DNA of 64,000 bases from Rhodosporidiobolus odoratus (lineage: Eukaryota; Basidiomycota; Microbotryomycetes; Sporidiobolales; Sporidiobolaceae): assembly GCA_034387635.1 (NCBI GenBank), contig JAOANU010000018.1, positions 62,001 through 126,000 of the forward strand, given 5' to 3'. This document shows positions 34,401 to 45,712 of this stretch, piece after piece. Every line of letters starts with the position of its first letter. The stretch's first letter is position 1. The notes under the pieces are model-generated. The model was not told the DNA's origin. It made no database searches and worked only from the letters and a program-made list of their open reading frames with translations. The translations under genes were made by a program, and so were the position numbers.

Positions 34401-35901
34401 TCAATCAAACGGGATCCTCCTGACCGCCGGATTGCTATTCAAGTCCTTCAACCCTCCCCTCTGCGCCACACCCGCCGCCGCAAACGCGCTCGGCACCTTG
34501 ATTCCACAGCAGTCGCCAAACTTGGAATCCCCTTGCACGTGTAGGTGGCCATGCGAATCAATGTGTACGTCGGCTTCTTCGTGGTGGTTTTCGAGTTCGG
34601 GGGTGGAAGGGTAAGGCAGGAGCGAGCCGAAGAGGAAATGTTGGGCGACGGGGAGTTTGGCGAGCACTTCGGCTTTGTACATCTTGACCATGCCCTCATT
34701 GACTTTGGTCCATGTCTTGACGCCCGAAATGTCGTCGAGCATGGGGGAGTGCCAGCGCAGGGAGGCTGTTTTGATCTGCAAAGGATTGGGATGAGCATCT
34801 CCCGGGAGAGAGAACGTGGGAACAGGCGCACCGAGTTGATGTAGCGAACATAGGACAGATACATAAAGTCTTTCGAGAACTCATCCAAGATCTCGGCGTC
34901 ATGAATCGCTTTCGGCCGCAAGTACTTGTGGTCCTTCAGCTGGGCTGAGCCAAAGACTGTGTGAGGGCATGAGATGGGTCAGGTCCGGCACAAGTCATGT
35001 GGAAAGAGTGAATACAGACACACTGAAGACCGCGAAGTGGTAGTCATCCAGTCCTTGCGCGCCATGTGACCCCGCCGGCTCCAACCAGTACTCGGTCTGT
35101 AGCAATCGTGCTATACGCATGTACCTGTGTCGAAGTCACTGTCAAGGTGTCTTCAATCAGAACCCGGAGGAGACCAGCGACTCACTTCCAAAACACCTTT
35201 ATAACCACCGCCGTATCGTCCTCCTTCTTCAGCAGCCCAAGCTTCTTGAGGCATAATCTACACACAACAGATCAGCCGTCAGCAACGCAAGCAAGCGTTC
35301 GAGGCGCAGAGAAGAGGAACGTACAGCCAGCACAAGAAATTCAATTCCATCCCACTGCCATAATCCACCCTAGTCCTGTTCCCCCAACTCTCGCAGAAAT
35401 AGACTCCCAGCTCCGCACTGTAGGACTTTTCCAACCCAGGGATGCTCTCATGCAAGGTCGTCGATTTCTGAATCCGTCGAGTGTCGAGGAGGGGAAAGAA
35501 GATCAGCGGGAGGATATTTTTGTAGCGGAAAGAAGAGAATGCGTACAGTGGCGACCTTGTCATAGAAGCTCCTGAATGCGGGATTGCCAAAGCGTGAGAT
35601 CCCATTGTCTACTGGCGGAGTCTCCCGAATGAGCGCCTCAACTTCACCAAGGATGTCGATGAGCGCCTTCGTTGCCTGCGAACCAGGTGCATAAGCTACG
35701 GAATTTCAGCTCTAGTCGTAATGGTGGTTGGAGCGTGCTTACCTCGCTCTCTGACACCGTGTCTGTTAGTTTGACCCCCACCACACTTTCGTTTAATTCC
35801 TCCACGAACGCAACAACCTCTTCGTGCGTGGATGAGCTAAGCCAGGCATCGAGGTGTGCCTTGGAGACGATACGCTTGGTTGGTAGTACTGAACCGGACA
35901 T
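34401..35901 (-). CDS. RRD1: PP2A phosphatase activator (PTPA / RRD family)
   Basis: Predicted peptidyl-prolyl isomerase that activates type 2A phosphatases. Exon 1 starts [20 protein letters not shown]. Later exons read [40 protein letters not shown] (the family's signature YGSGHE-like segment, here YGSGME), [60 protein letters not shown] and [20 protein letters not shown]. The end is [18 protein letters not shown], then an acidic/His stretch and RRIPFD; the stop is at 34401-34403. Six or seven exons with short introns. RRD1 and RRD2 both belong here and cannot be distinguished; the symbol is by family. In the signature, Met replaces the usual His after G-S-G. Confidence 0.92.
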
Positions 35902-36286
35902 GGCGAGCGAGGGGTGTGTAAGCGAACGTAGGAAGGAGGAGACGGTGCAGTGGCAGGAATCAAGTCGTCACTCCTCGACGAGACGAATTCTCTTTCATGA
36001 CGAGCGCGTGGTCTGGAAGGGCGCAATAGCCGGAATGGGCGCCGCGCGCACACGGCAGACAGCCATTTCCGCTCCTCCACTCGAGTCCTTGTCGCGATAA
36101 AAGCTGAGAATTACTTTGGCTACCTACCGCTACGAACCAAAGCGACGAGAACGGAGGAGAGAGAACACGAAGAAGAACGGAAGGGGTCGAGCAAACGTCC
36201 GTACAGGAAGAAGGTGGTGAAAGAGGTATCAGGGAAAAATGGGCTGGGTAATTTTGGGGGTCGACTAGGCGATCGGGGAAAGTGCT
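35902..36286. other. intergenic region
   Basis: 385 bp holding the PTPA promoter and the 3' UTR of the ChAPs gene. No separate feature found. Confidence 0.5.
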
Positions 36287-39200
36287 CTAGAAGTCGCTGC
36301 CTTCAACTGTGTAGGATGAGGACCGTCAGCACAGACTCGCGATATGGGTTAGTGACCGCGCGAGAAAGAGTATCAAGAGGTAAGGGGAGGATTGGGTGGC
36401 CAGGGTCGGTGCGGATCAATCAGGAGAATCTACATACCTCGGAAAGATTGAGCATAAGCAAAGTACGGCTGCATAACCCCCTTGAGAATAGCTTGCGGCA
36501 CATTCATCGATACGAGCGAATAGGAAATCTTGGCGAGACCGTCGCGGCGAATGAGCTTGAACAGCTGGTGAGCCACGGCGGAGGGGTACTGTGCGCAACG
36601 AGGTGTCTTGTCAAGTCCATGCAAATGCAGGAGTATAGTAAAAGACCACGCACGGCGCTCTCCTGGTACCACCGGTTCTGGAACACGCTCAACCGAATCG
36701 CCGCATTCAGTGCTCGTTGGACATCACCCTCGTCGGCGTAGAACTGAAGAAGTTGCTGCCATGCCTTTGCCGAGAACTTAAGGTCGAGCGCACGCTGGAA
36801 GGCATCCTTCGCTTCTTCCGGGTGGTGAAGACGTTGAGCCAGTTCGCCAAGGATCTCGAACTCGGTGCCGGTTTTGCGGTATGGCAGGTGCTGAGCCTTG
36901 AAGTGGGCAACTTCTGCTCGCCAGATAGTGTACACGCGAAGGTCCTATCCGGCCACGTCCGAAGGGTCAGCCTGAAAACAGAACAAAAGGTCCAAGGGGA
37001 ATGAACGGGGCGCACCTCGTACAATACCATGAACAAGTTGTCCAACCACCTCTCGCACAACCGCTTGTTCTGGAACGTTCCCTCGTCCTCCTGATCTTGC
37101 AACTGCGGTTGCTGCTGCGCCTGCCCAGCCAGCGGCTTCTCCCCCTCTCCCTGTTCCGCGCCATCGATCGACTGCCTCGCCTGCACCGGCTTCCCCACTT
37201 CCTCCCTCGCCTTCCGTCCTGCCTCGCTCTCCTCAAACCGTCTCAGTTCTTCCCGTTCCCTCTCCCCATCCGACTCAGTCGAAACCTTAATGGTAGGAAT
37301 CCCATGACTGCTCGACGAAGACTGGGCCTCGTCGATCCGCCTTCCATCCTCTGTCTCGCCATTGAGCGCAATAGTCGGTACAGAACTGATGGCAGGCTGT
37401 TCACCATTAACCGGCTCGACCTGTCCACCGTTCTTGACGCTCCCTGCCTCAGATTCATCATCCGTCGCGATCGCTAATGGCCCAAAACCCTCCTTGACAC
37501 TCTCATCATCACCGTGTACGCCGCCGTTCTGTTTTGGCGGCGCCATCGGACCGTCCGAAACGGGATCCGTGGCGCGGTGCTGGCGATACTCTTCTTCCAT
37601 GACGAAGACCTGGCTTCGGCTTTTCAGCAACTCGTCCCACCCAATGATGGAGACGAGCTTGGCGAGGAGGGCATAGGCTTTGGCGAAAGTGCCACGGAGA
37701 GACGGAGCGGGAAGGCGAAGGAGGGCAACGTCGGCGTCGGAAGCGTGCGAGGCGCCTTCGTCGTCGAGGATACCGGAGGCGGCAATGTAGTCCTTGACGG
37801 GGAGATGAGAGCGGGCGGGGGTGGGCATGCGGTGCAGGTCTCGTTCGGCCCAGGTAAACATGGGACACGAGTTCAAGGTGAGAAGGGCGTCGGCGTAGCG
37901 TCCCAATTCGATGTTGACCTCTGTCAGCTTCGCCCAGGTAACAAACTCGCTTGGTGCGCAGTTGACCGCCTGCTTCGCCAGCTTGAGCGCCCAATCGTTC
38001 TTCCCTTTCGATCGGAGAAAGTCGCATTGAACGTGGAGGAGGGAGTAGGATTGCGGGTGATTTTGGAGGGCGGACTGCAGGACGCGGACGGCTTTGACTT
38101 CCTCGTCTGCGGGGGGGGGGGAAAGCATCAGCGACTCCGATCAGTCGGGGGCGAGGTGAGGTGGGGCCAAGCGACTTACTCATGCCGAGGTAGCTCTGCG
38201 CCAGCAAGCAAGCTACTTCTCCTTCTTTGACGACCAGCTTCTCGAACAGGTTGACGGCCGGGCCGAAACGGAAAGAGTCGCCAAAGTACTTCATCAAGCC
38301 AGCGGTAAGGTGGTTCGAGACGACGGTGGCGACCTGGATTTCGGGTTCTGAGCCGAGTTGCCAGCCTGAAGGACGTACAGCGATCAGCTTGTGCAGAATG
38401 GGCGGGATAAAAGGGGCGAAAGGCTCGTACCTGAGAAGAAGGCAGCCTCGGCAGCAGCAACGAACTTCAATTCATTGTCGAGTGAGGTGACGGGGTCGAG
38501 TTTGCGAAATCCGGCAAGGCGCTATGGAAAACCGCGAGCGTAAGATTGACCGCTCAATCGAAATGCGGGGCAGGATAGGAAGTGCAAACGCACGTAGTTT
38601 GCATCATCTGCGTAGAGGATAGCTCGCAGCATAGCCGAAAGGTAGACTTCCTGCCAGATCTGCGGTGTTGCCTCATGCCTGTATGCGGTTCGGATCGATA
38701 AGTGAAAACAGAACGCGGCAAAAAAGAAGATTCTACACACCTCTCCCCTCGTACATCAATGACATAAGCCTCAACACCACCCGGAATCTTGACCTCGACC
38801 CTAACATCCACCCGTGCGAAAGCATTGAACGAGCAAAACACGCCTCCGCGAATCTTCCATGGCGATTTGGTCGTTGTTGAGCCAAAGAACCAACCGGGCG
38901 TTTCTTCCACGGTGTAGTTCAGCGAATTGAGGTAGGCGGCGAGAGAGGCGGAAGAGGAGGCGTCGACGCCAGAAACGTAATGGTAGGAGCCGATCTACGG
39001 GCGGAGAGTCAGATCAGATCAGTTCAGCAACCAAAGTCAGCGAACGAGAAACAGCGTACCTCCTTCTGTCCCGCTTTCCCAGTAGTCTTGATAACATGAC
39101 AAAGATCTGGAGGGCCGAGTTCACGGAAAGACGCTGCTCAAGAACAAGGGGGATTGGACAAGTCAGCAAGAAAAGTGGAAAAAGGGGGCGGGGGATTGCT

Positions 39201-39550
39201 GTGTAGCCGAGGAGAGTTGCGCCTGCGCAATCCCTCCTTGCGACTGATCTGCGCGATACCCCGATGACTGCGGTACCTTGCCCCGCCGCCTCTGTGTGAA
39301 GTCGAGAGGTTTCCGCATATCGGGGCAGCTCCCGGCTGTCGACTTGGTTCGCTTCACACGTCTTTGCTATCCCACTGGATTGATTCACACTCTCCGCGCT
39401 GTGCCCGTTCAAGACAGACTCCGGCAAAGCGACCCGTCGTTGCCTGATGACCGGTGAAGGCGACTGACCCAGCGTCTCCGTCCTCGAAATCAAACTCTCG
39501 CCCAAGTCGACCTCGATGAACTCTCCGACGTCCTTGAAGAATTCGCTCAT
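36287..39550 (-). CDS. ChAPs-family exomer cargo adaptor (CHS5/ARF1-binding, BCH1/BUD7/CHS6 type)
   Basis: Exomer subunit that carries selected plasma-membrane proteins such as chitin synthase from the trans-Golgi with Chs5 and Arf1; built of TPR-like helical repeats. Exon 1 starts MSEFFKDVGEFIEVDLG (ATG at 39548-39550). Later exons read SFRELGPPDLCHVIKTTGKA, IGSYHYVSGVDASSSASLAA, SPWKIRGGVFCSFNAFARVD, PQIWQEVYLSAMLRAILYAD and GWQLGSEPEIQVATVVSNHL. TPR-like parts include AVRVLQSALQNHPQSYSLLH and LKLAKQAVNCAPSEFVTWAK, followed by LLAKLVSIIGWDELLKSRSQ. A long disordered insert (about 37050-37560) precedes VAHFKAQHLPYRKTGTEFEI. It ends AQSFRVEGSDF after a last intron, TAG at 36287-36289. An upstream in-frame extension to 39634 exists but starts without ATG. 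One intron carries a run of ten Cs near its acceptor. Which paralogue it is cannot be told. Confidence 0.88.
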
Positions 39551-41247
39551 TCTCCGGTTGCTGTGTTGATGAGATTGGTCTGTTGCGTAGTGAGGGGGAG
39601 GGGGGTGCCGACAAGAAGTCGGATTTCGGCGCAAAGTAGGGCGGAAGTGGTCGGCGTAGGTCGCAAAGCCGGTTCCGAGGGTTCACAGAAGCACTCGAGT
39701 GTCTCTTGAGGCGATCAAAGGGAGTCGTAACGGAATAAGATGAGACTGAGGACACGAACCAACCTTGGCACACAATTTACAACCTCGTACGCTCCTAGTT
39801 GATCAAAACAGAAGCCGCGAGCTCCTTCAGCTGATCATAGTGCTAACCCCTACCGAATCACTCATGGTGAGTGGCTGCCGACGACGCTCGCCCACTTTCA
39901 TCCGCCGCCCACGATCATCGCCCGAAGCAGTATTGCACAGCGTCGCCCGAAGACTGAGATACGCGCGGGCGATGCTGCGATTTCTCAACTGCGCGCTCCT
40001 GGTGGTTGCCAGCCTAGGGAATGCGCGCCAACGACACCACGCGATTTTCGGCGGAGGTTCCGCCGACTTTCGCTCGTACCGTCCCTCGCACAGCATGTAA
40101 TATGCGACCTTCATCCCAATGACCAGCTTCGCTATGCTCCTCGACGCATCCATATACTGCGCGTAACCTCGAGTAAAGCCACAGGATAAGTCGCGCTCCA
40201 CGGCGCGCTGAACACGCTGCAGCCTCATTGCCCCGGTCGTCAACATCTCCGCATTGGCTGAAGTACGTAGAGTGATGATCACACGCCTGTAGCCTGCCAT
40301 CTAAGCCTTACCAGTATACGCTACCACAGCAGACCCAAATCCTGCGAGTTCATTCACCTAGAAAATGTCCCTCGTTGGGCACGGGCTAAAGTAAGCCATT
40401 CATGACGTGCAGCCGTGCACGTCGCTCGATAGATCTGTTCTCGACTGACCCACCTTGGGTAGGCTGCTTGTGCACATGCGAATATCGCAGGAAAAACTGG
40501 AAGTCGCGACGGGAAAGTGCGAAGCAAGGGCATACGGAGGAGTGGTCGTATGGCCAGGGCAGTCCACGTTTCCAGGGATAACGCAGACGGGAGGGAAGGA
40601 GAAGGGCCAATCCAGCGGGCTTGCCTCGCGAACAAAGAGCAGAGAAGTTACCAACGCAGAGAACGAATATGCCTCACGGCGAGGACGGAAGTGTGAGCGC
40701 CTCTGCGTAATCCTCAGCGCAGAAACTGCCGCGTAGAAGGGGTGGTAACTTGGCAGCGAGGGTAGTTGCGCGCCTTGTCAGTGCCCTTTGCCACGCTGCA
40801 ACTGCACAAGCGCTCAGGTAGGCTGCGAGCAACTTCATGAATCTGTTGGATGCGCCCCACCCGCCCTGGAGTCTACTGGTGCGGTTCCGCAACCCCCAAT
40901 GAGCTCATGCAGCAGGAAAACGGCCTAAATCGATAGCTGCGGGAACAAGGGCAAGCTTCCACAAATCGTATAAGCTTGCGAGCCGGTCCGTACTGCAAGA
41001 CGCTCATTATACATGGAGTCGGCTTGACGGTTCCAGCTAGCAAGAGTGAGCAGTCTCGAAAGGAAGAAAAGGAAAGATGAGAAATTCCAGCTGAGAAGGT
41101 CAAGGGGTGATAGCTTCTCGTCTACCAACAATGCGCGGTGCTGTAGAAGCCGCGCCGAGCGGCCCGTAGCGTACTGCAGAGCAAGAGCCTGGATAAACCC
41201 GCTGCGAGTCCATCTGAATGCACAGACCTCACAAACGGCACTTCCAC
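39551..41247. other. 1.7-kb intergenic gap
   Basis: The largest gene-free stretch outside the tandem array. It must include the ChAPs promoter and the 3' UTR of the FBXO21-like gene. Short frames on both strands show no domain, no splice-consistent extension and no tRNA-like box B. A perfect 8-bp hairpin with a 3-nt loop (TCGGCGGA/TCCGCCGA) lies at 40048-40066. Nothing else recognised. Confidence 0.5.
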
Positions 41248-43435
41248 CTACTCCTCCCATCCCGTCCCGTCCCGACCGTAGATCCTCTCCAGCCCCTTTC
41301 CAAGTATGAACCTCCACTCCCCCTCCAGACTCTTCGCGATACCGTCGAAGACTTTCCCAACGTGTCCAGCGCGCTCGGCAATTTGCTCAATTCCGCTGGG
41401 AGAGATGGGTTGTCGAGCGACTGACGGCGAGGTGAGATGGCGCTGCATGACTGTGGCCTCAAAGATGCTCTCGAGACCCATCTTGGGAGGCCCAATCGCG
41501 TCAGCGGAAGCATGCCGGTGGTAGAGGAAGGGAAGAAAAGAAAAGCTCACCACGTAATACAATACAGGAGCAGTGAGCCGAGTCTGGATGCCCGGAGAGA
41601 TAGCGTAGGCTGTACCTGGGAGAAGGAGTCGTAATGAAGCACAATGCAGGGACGCAAGAGGCGCAGCACTGACTTACGATACCCACACACCACCACCAGC
41701 TGTCCTCGCTCTGGATGATTCGGCTTCATTAAGAGGGCAATCTGCCCAACAGCGAAACGAGCAGTCGGAATTCGACGCGGCTGAGTGCCTTCTGACAGGG
41801 AAGTAGATCCGACCCCGACTTGTGCGTACTTGAGAAGGCTCTTCTTGACCACCTTTTCGAGGTCGATAACCTTGGGGAATAGGGGCTGTGCGAGACGGGC
41901 GAAGTCAGAGAGGCTATGTGGGGCGCGAAGGGAGAGCTGGTGGGCGACGACGACGAGGTCGGTAGCGTGGATCTGGAGGTCACCAGGGAAAGAAGCGAGT
42001 CCGCAGAAGGCATGGGCGAGTCCGATGTTGAAGCGGGTCGTCGGAGGTTCAAGGGAGGCTCGACCTGCCGTTGCCAGCGCAGATAAGAGGTGGCAGAGCT
42101 GCAGCGTTCCTTTGTGATGGTCAGCTCAAAGGAAATTACCGGCCGCCCGCCGGTGGAGGCCAAGGGGGAGGCCCAGGAGAGCCAAGGAGAGTTTCGACGC
42201 ACAAATTCCTCAACAGAAGAGACTCTGCCTTGATGCTCTGCGAGACGAGCATCATCTCGGAGTACGTCACCAAGGACAACAGCATCCGACGGAGGAAGGG
42301 TAACAAGGTCGAGTACGACTGATTCTTCACCGCCGTAGGGCTCGTGGCAAACAATCCTAACCAACGCACTGTAGGCATTGTCACCAGTGCGCAGCGGCTG
42401 TGGCGGTACCATGGGCGTAGCGTAGACTCGTAAACGCTTGACTATAGGGAGACGTCGGACGAAGGAGCAAAAAATGGTGGCGAATGTGAGGGGGTGAACG
42501 TGGATTTGCGCTTTCTTCCCGGCTGCGCCACCTTCGGCCGGAAATTTGGTTGTGATGATGTTGCCGACGAGTAGACCGGTGAGCCCACCGCATGGTGTTG
42601 GGACCAAGCGCAGATGCTTCCGCATGAAGCGATTGACGCTGCGAGCGACCTCGACAGCGACGCCAAAGCTTGTAGCTGGCTTTGATGACGAAAGCCGCGC
42701 GGAGACGTCCTTGACTAGCTGAGGGTTCATCTCGGATTCGAAGAACACACCGAACTGCACAAAAACGCAAAGATAAGTTCCTGCCTGCGCGAAGAAGAGG
42801 AGGAAAGGCAACCCGGAGGCGGCGAGAAGGAGAGAGCATACCCCGCCAAAATCCCGGCCGAAGAACCCCTCGAACGCCCAAAGGCTCGTCTCGTAATCCT
42901 CCTCATTTCCCTCCCCAGCCCTTTCCCGCTCGACCGCCCCTTGCCAGACTTTTACCGCCTCATCCCGCAACACCGCATCCCCGATCTCCTTCGCCCAATA
43001 CTTCCGGCTCAACCAGTCCCTCGATCGCTGCGCTGCATTTTCAGACGCCAGGCTACGCGTCGTAAGGAGGAGAAGGCCGGCACCGTACCTCTTCCTCAGC
43101 GTTTCGATGTTCGAGTGCGGCTGGAAACCTCGATGTACGAGGTCGATAACGCGCAGGATGATGTCTTCGTGCTGTGTGCGCCAGATGTAGGCGGCCCGGT
43201 AGGAACGATAGACGGCTTCGGGTCGAGGAAACGAAGGAGGAAAAGAATGGTGAGGCGGAAAACGGAGGTCGAGAAGCCGGCGCCAAGGCTCATTGGTTGT
43301 CGAGGCGTCGTACCAGAGTCGAGAGACAAGCGACGTGCTGAGTAGGGTAGAGTCGGCGTCTCTGCAAGAGTCACCCGGGTCGAGGTGAAGCAAAATCTGG
43401 ACGAGGGTGTCGTAGTCGAGCGAACGAGGCGCCAT
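41248..43435 (-). CDS. FBXO21-like protein (F-box, SirB1-like, YccV-like domains)
   Basis: Predicted F-box substrate receptor of the FBXO21 type. The ATG at 43433-43435 opens MAPRSLDYDTLVQILLHLDP with the F-box (STLLSTSLVSRLWYDASTTN). The middle domain resembles the transglutaminase-like SirB1 region: RDWLSRKYWAKEIGDAVLRD, SLWAFEGFFGRDFGG, an intron, then FGVFFESEMNPQLVKDVSAR and HLRLVPTPCGGLTGLLVGNI. The C-terminal part starts ARFAVGQIALLMKPNHPERG and, across short introns, YRTAYAISPGIQTRLTAPVL and MGLESIFEATVMQRHLT, which match a YccV-like (hemimethylated-DNA-binding/HspQ) domain. It ends IYGRDGTGWEE with TAG at 41248-41250. The frame remains open upstream of the chosen ATG to 43639, but that part is not F-box-like. 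The exact substrate is unknown. Confidence 0.78.
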
Positions 43436-43926
43436 TGTTGTCACTGCAGGAGGCGCAAGATCCGAGGATGGAGAGTGCGTAACGGGCACTTTAGAAGCAA
43501 TGGGTGAGAAGCCTTTGTTCGCGGCGCGGACCTGAGCGTCGAAAAAAGCAGGCGCCTCCTCGGGAAGGCATCGGAACTCACTCCGCGTTTCAGCGCGGAA
43601 TCGCATCGGATGTCGACAGATGCGCTTGCAATCCGCCAAGCTTGCGTCGGGGCTGTCAACAGCGGGTCACCAGTAGCGACAGCGCGGCCTTGAATGGCCG
43701 TTCCGCAGGCAAGTTCCGGCCGGCTCCCCTCCGGAAACCTAGGCCTCTCGGTCCACGTCGAAGGAATGTGAGACGCACTAGGTTCAACAAACACAGTACT
43801 GCAAAGCGAGGAAAATGAAGAAAGTACAGGCAAATGGACAAGAGAGGGAGAAAGAGGCAAGGCGGAGGGGTGCGTGCGCGCGACTCGACGTCTATCGACG
43901 GACTGGGTCGCTCGGAGTCAGTAATC
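43436..43926. other. intergenic region
   Basis: 491 bp holding the promoter of the FBXO21-like gene and the 3' UTR of the BAX-inhibitor gene. An in-frame upward extension of the F-box gene reaches 43639 but has no ATG support. Confidence 0.45.
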
Positions 43927-45181
43927 TTACCTGTCCTGCATGTCGTTGAAGAGACGGAGCAGCTGCAAGAACAGGTTGACGATCTGTTGACAGAAGAGGG
44001 TCAGCTTGCACTCCCTGGACGCATCCTGGACGAGGAACAAGGTGATAACGTACGTCGATGTAAAGTGACACGCAGCCAAGCACCCAATCGTCGACGTGCA
44101 AGCGCTTAGTAATCAGATGCTGCGAGGAGGCAACAGATTGTCAATTAGATTGCCATTCAATGAGGAGGAGCATGACGAACAGTATCGTAGACGATGTAAG
44201 CGGAGAAGAGAAGAACGCCGGTCCCAGCCATGAACATGTCGACGGTGTTGTTGTACGGCAAGAGCAAGCTGATGAAGGAGGTACCGGTGAATGCCAGAAG
44301 GATGACGAAGAGGGAGGATCCCCAGTGCGAAAAGTCATATTTCGACTGTTCAAGGTAAGCGGCTCGGTCAGATCAAGAGCAGTCTACAATACCAGGGAGG
44401 GTCATACCTGGAAGGTGAACAAGGTCAGCCCTCCGAACACGAACGTGGTCGCGACGAACGCCTGCAAGACGACCGTGGTGTCGTAGTACGAGACGATGCT
44501 GCCAATCGTGACGGCCTCGAACATGGTGAAGACACCGAGCAAGACGATGTTAGTCGGCGATGAGCGGGCCTTGAAGTATACCCCAAACATCGAGACGAAA
44601 GATCCGATCATAGGGATCCAGATCAAGCCGGGGTGGGTGTGCGTCCAGTCTACGACGGCGTCGCCTTGCATCGCCCATCCAACGAGGGTAGTAGCGAGCT
44701 GAGATCTCGAGAAGATCAGTCGCTCGCACCCTGGAGGGAAAAGCAACAGAATACTCACAACTTGGAGGAAGAGCACGCCGTAGACTTTGCGGACAAAGGC
44801 CTGCCTGATTTCGATGGCACTCTGGCTGACCGTGACACCAATCTGCTCAGGCAAAATTCCAGGCATCGGAGGCCGTGGAAAATCAGAAGCCGGTGCAACG
44901 GGACAAATCAACGGAAAAACAAGGCAATGGCCGAGTCAGTCACGCGCAAACCGCCAAGAGGGAGCGGAAATTACTGCGGCGGGGAGAGTGCAACGTACCT
45001 TGAAGTCCTCCTCGAGCTCTTCGCCATCCTCGCCCCAAGCATCGCGCGGTCTGTCCCCATCTCCGGGCAAGAGAGGCTCGTTCGCATCAGCACCCGCGCC
45101 GTCGACCGAGCCATAGGCCTTCTTAGAGGGACCGGCAGCCGCATAGGCCGGTGGCTCTACTGTATGTTCTTGAGTCGACAT
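43927..45181 (-). CDS. BXI1: BAX inhibitor-1 / TMBIM family membrane protein
   Basis: Seven-helix membrane protein of the TMBIM (BI-1-like) family, implicated in ER/vacuole calcium leak and stress survival; yeast Bxi1/Ybh3 is the relative. The soluble N-terminus starts MSTQEHTVEPPAYAAAGPSK and ends with GEDGEELEEDFK. It is followed by IGVTVSQSAIEIRQAFVRKV, the canonical start of the first helix. Helices are covered by LATTLVGWAMQGDAVVDW, WIPMIGSFVSMFGVYFKA, TNIVLLGVFTMFEAVTIGSI and QAFVATTFVFGGLTLFTFQ, then SLFVILLAFTGTSFISLLLP and MFMAGTGVLLFSAYIVYDTH. The end is VSLYIDIVNLFLQLLRLFND and MQDR. The family motif with the conserved YDTH acid (pH-sensing Asp pair) is present. Stop at 43927-43929; about six exons. 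The 60-residue acidic N-tail fits the fungal branch. Confidence 0.92.
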
Positions 45182-45712
45182 GTTGAAGATGCAATGAGGA
45201 CAGGAGTGGGGGGAGGTGGCGGAGAGTTGACGAAGAGGGTGCGGCACTGTTTGCAGATGCGGTGGGGTGTCTGGGAGGTACACTTATGACCTGGCCTGCG
45301 GCAATCTACTGCTAGAATGGAAGCGAAGAGAGGTGAATGAAGCAACTTTTTCACGGGAACAACTTGAAACGCCGAACGTCGAACAAGTTGCCAAAACATC
45401 CAGCAGCCATCCGATGCGGTGAGAGACTGCCCAACAACCTTGACGAATTGCATCTCCATCCAGAAAACATGCGAAAACAACTTGGGTACGACGGTGGTCC
45501 AGGAGAGACGAGAGAGAAAAGGTAAAGACCAACGGCCTAGTAAGGACAACAAACGGAAGGACGACCACACCACAACGAAGAGAGCAAGAGAGAAGAGGGG
45601 CGAGAAGGGAAAGGAAAGGAAAGGAACAGACACCAAACAGACCCTAAACAACTTGGAAACGAAAACTCAATCTATCTTTGACTCCAACTTAGCACGCACT
45701 GCTCGTGCCACC
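45182..45712. other. intergenic region
   Basis: 531 bp holding the BAX-inhibitor promoter and the methyltransferase 3' UTR. Purine-rich on the plus strand around 45490-45660 (pyrimidine-rich on the coding strand). No gene seen. Confidence 0.5.

Noticed and set aside
38105..38122. Poly-G run as a sign of an assembly fault or telomere-like sequence
   Set aside because: It lies just inside a normal intron of the ChAPs gene next to a good acceptor; a C-rich polypyrimidine tract explains it.
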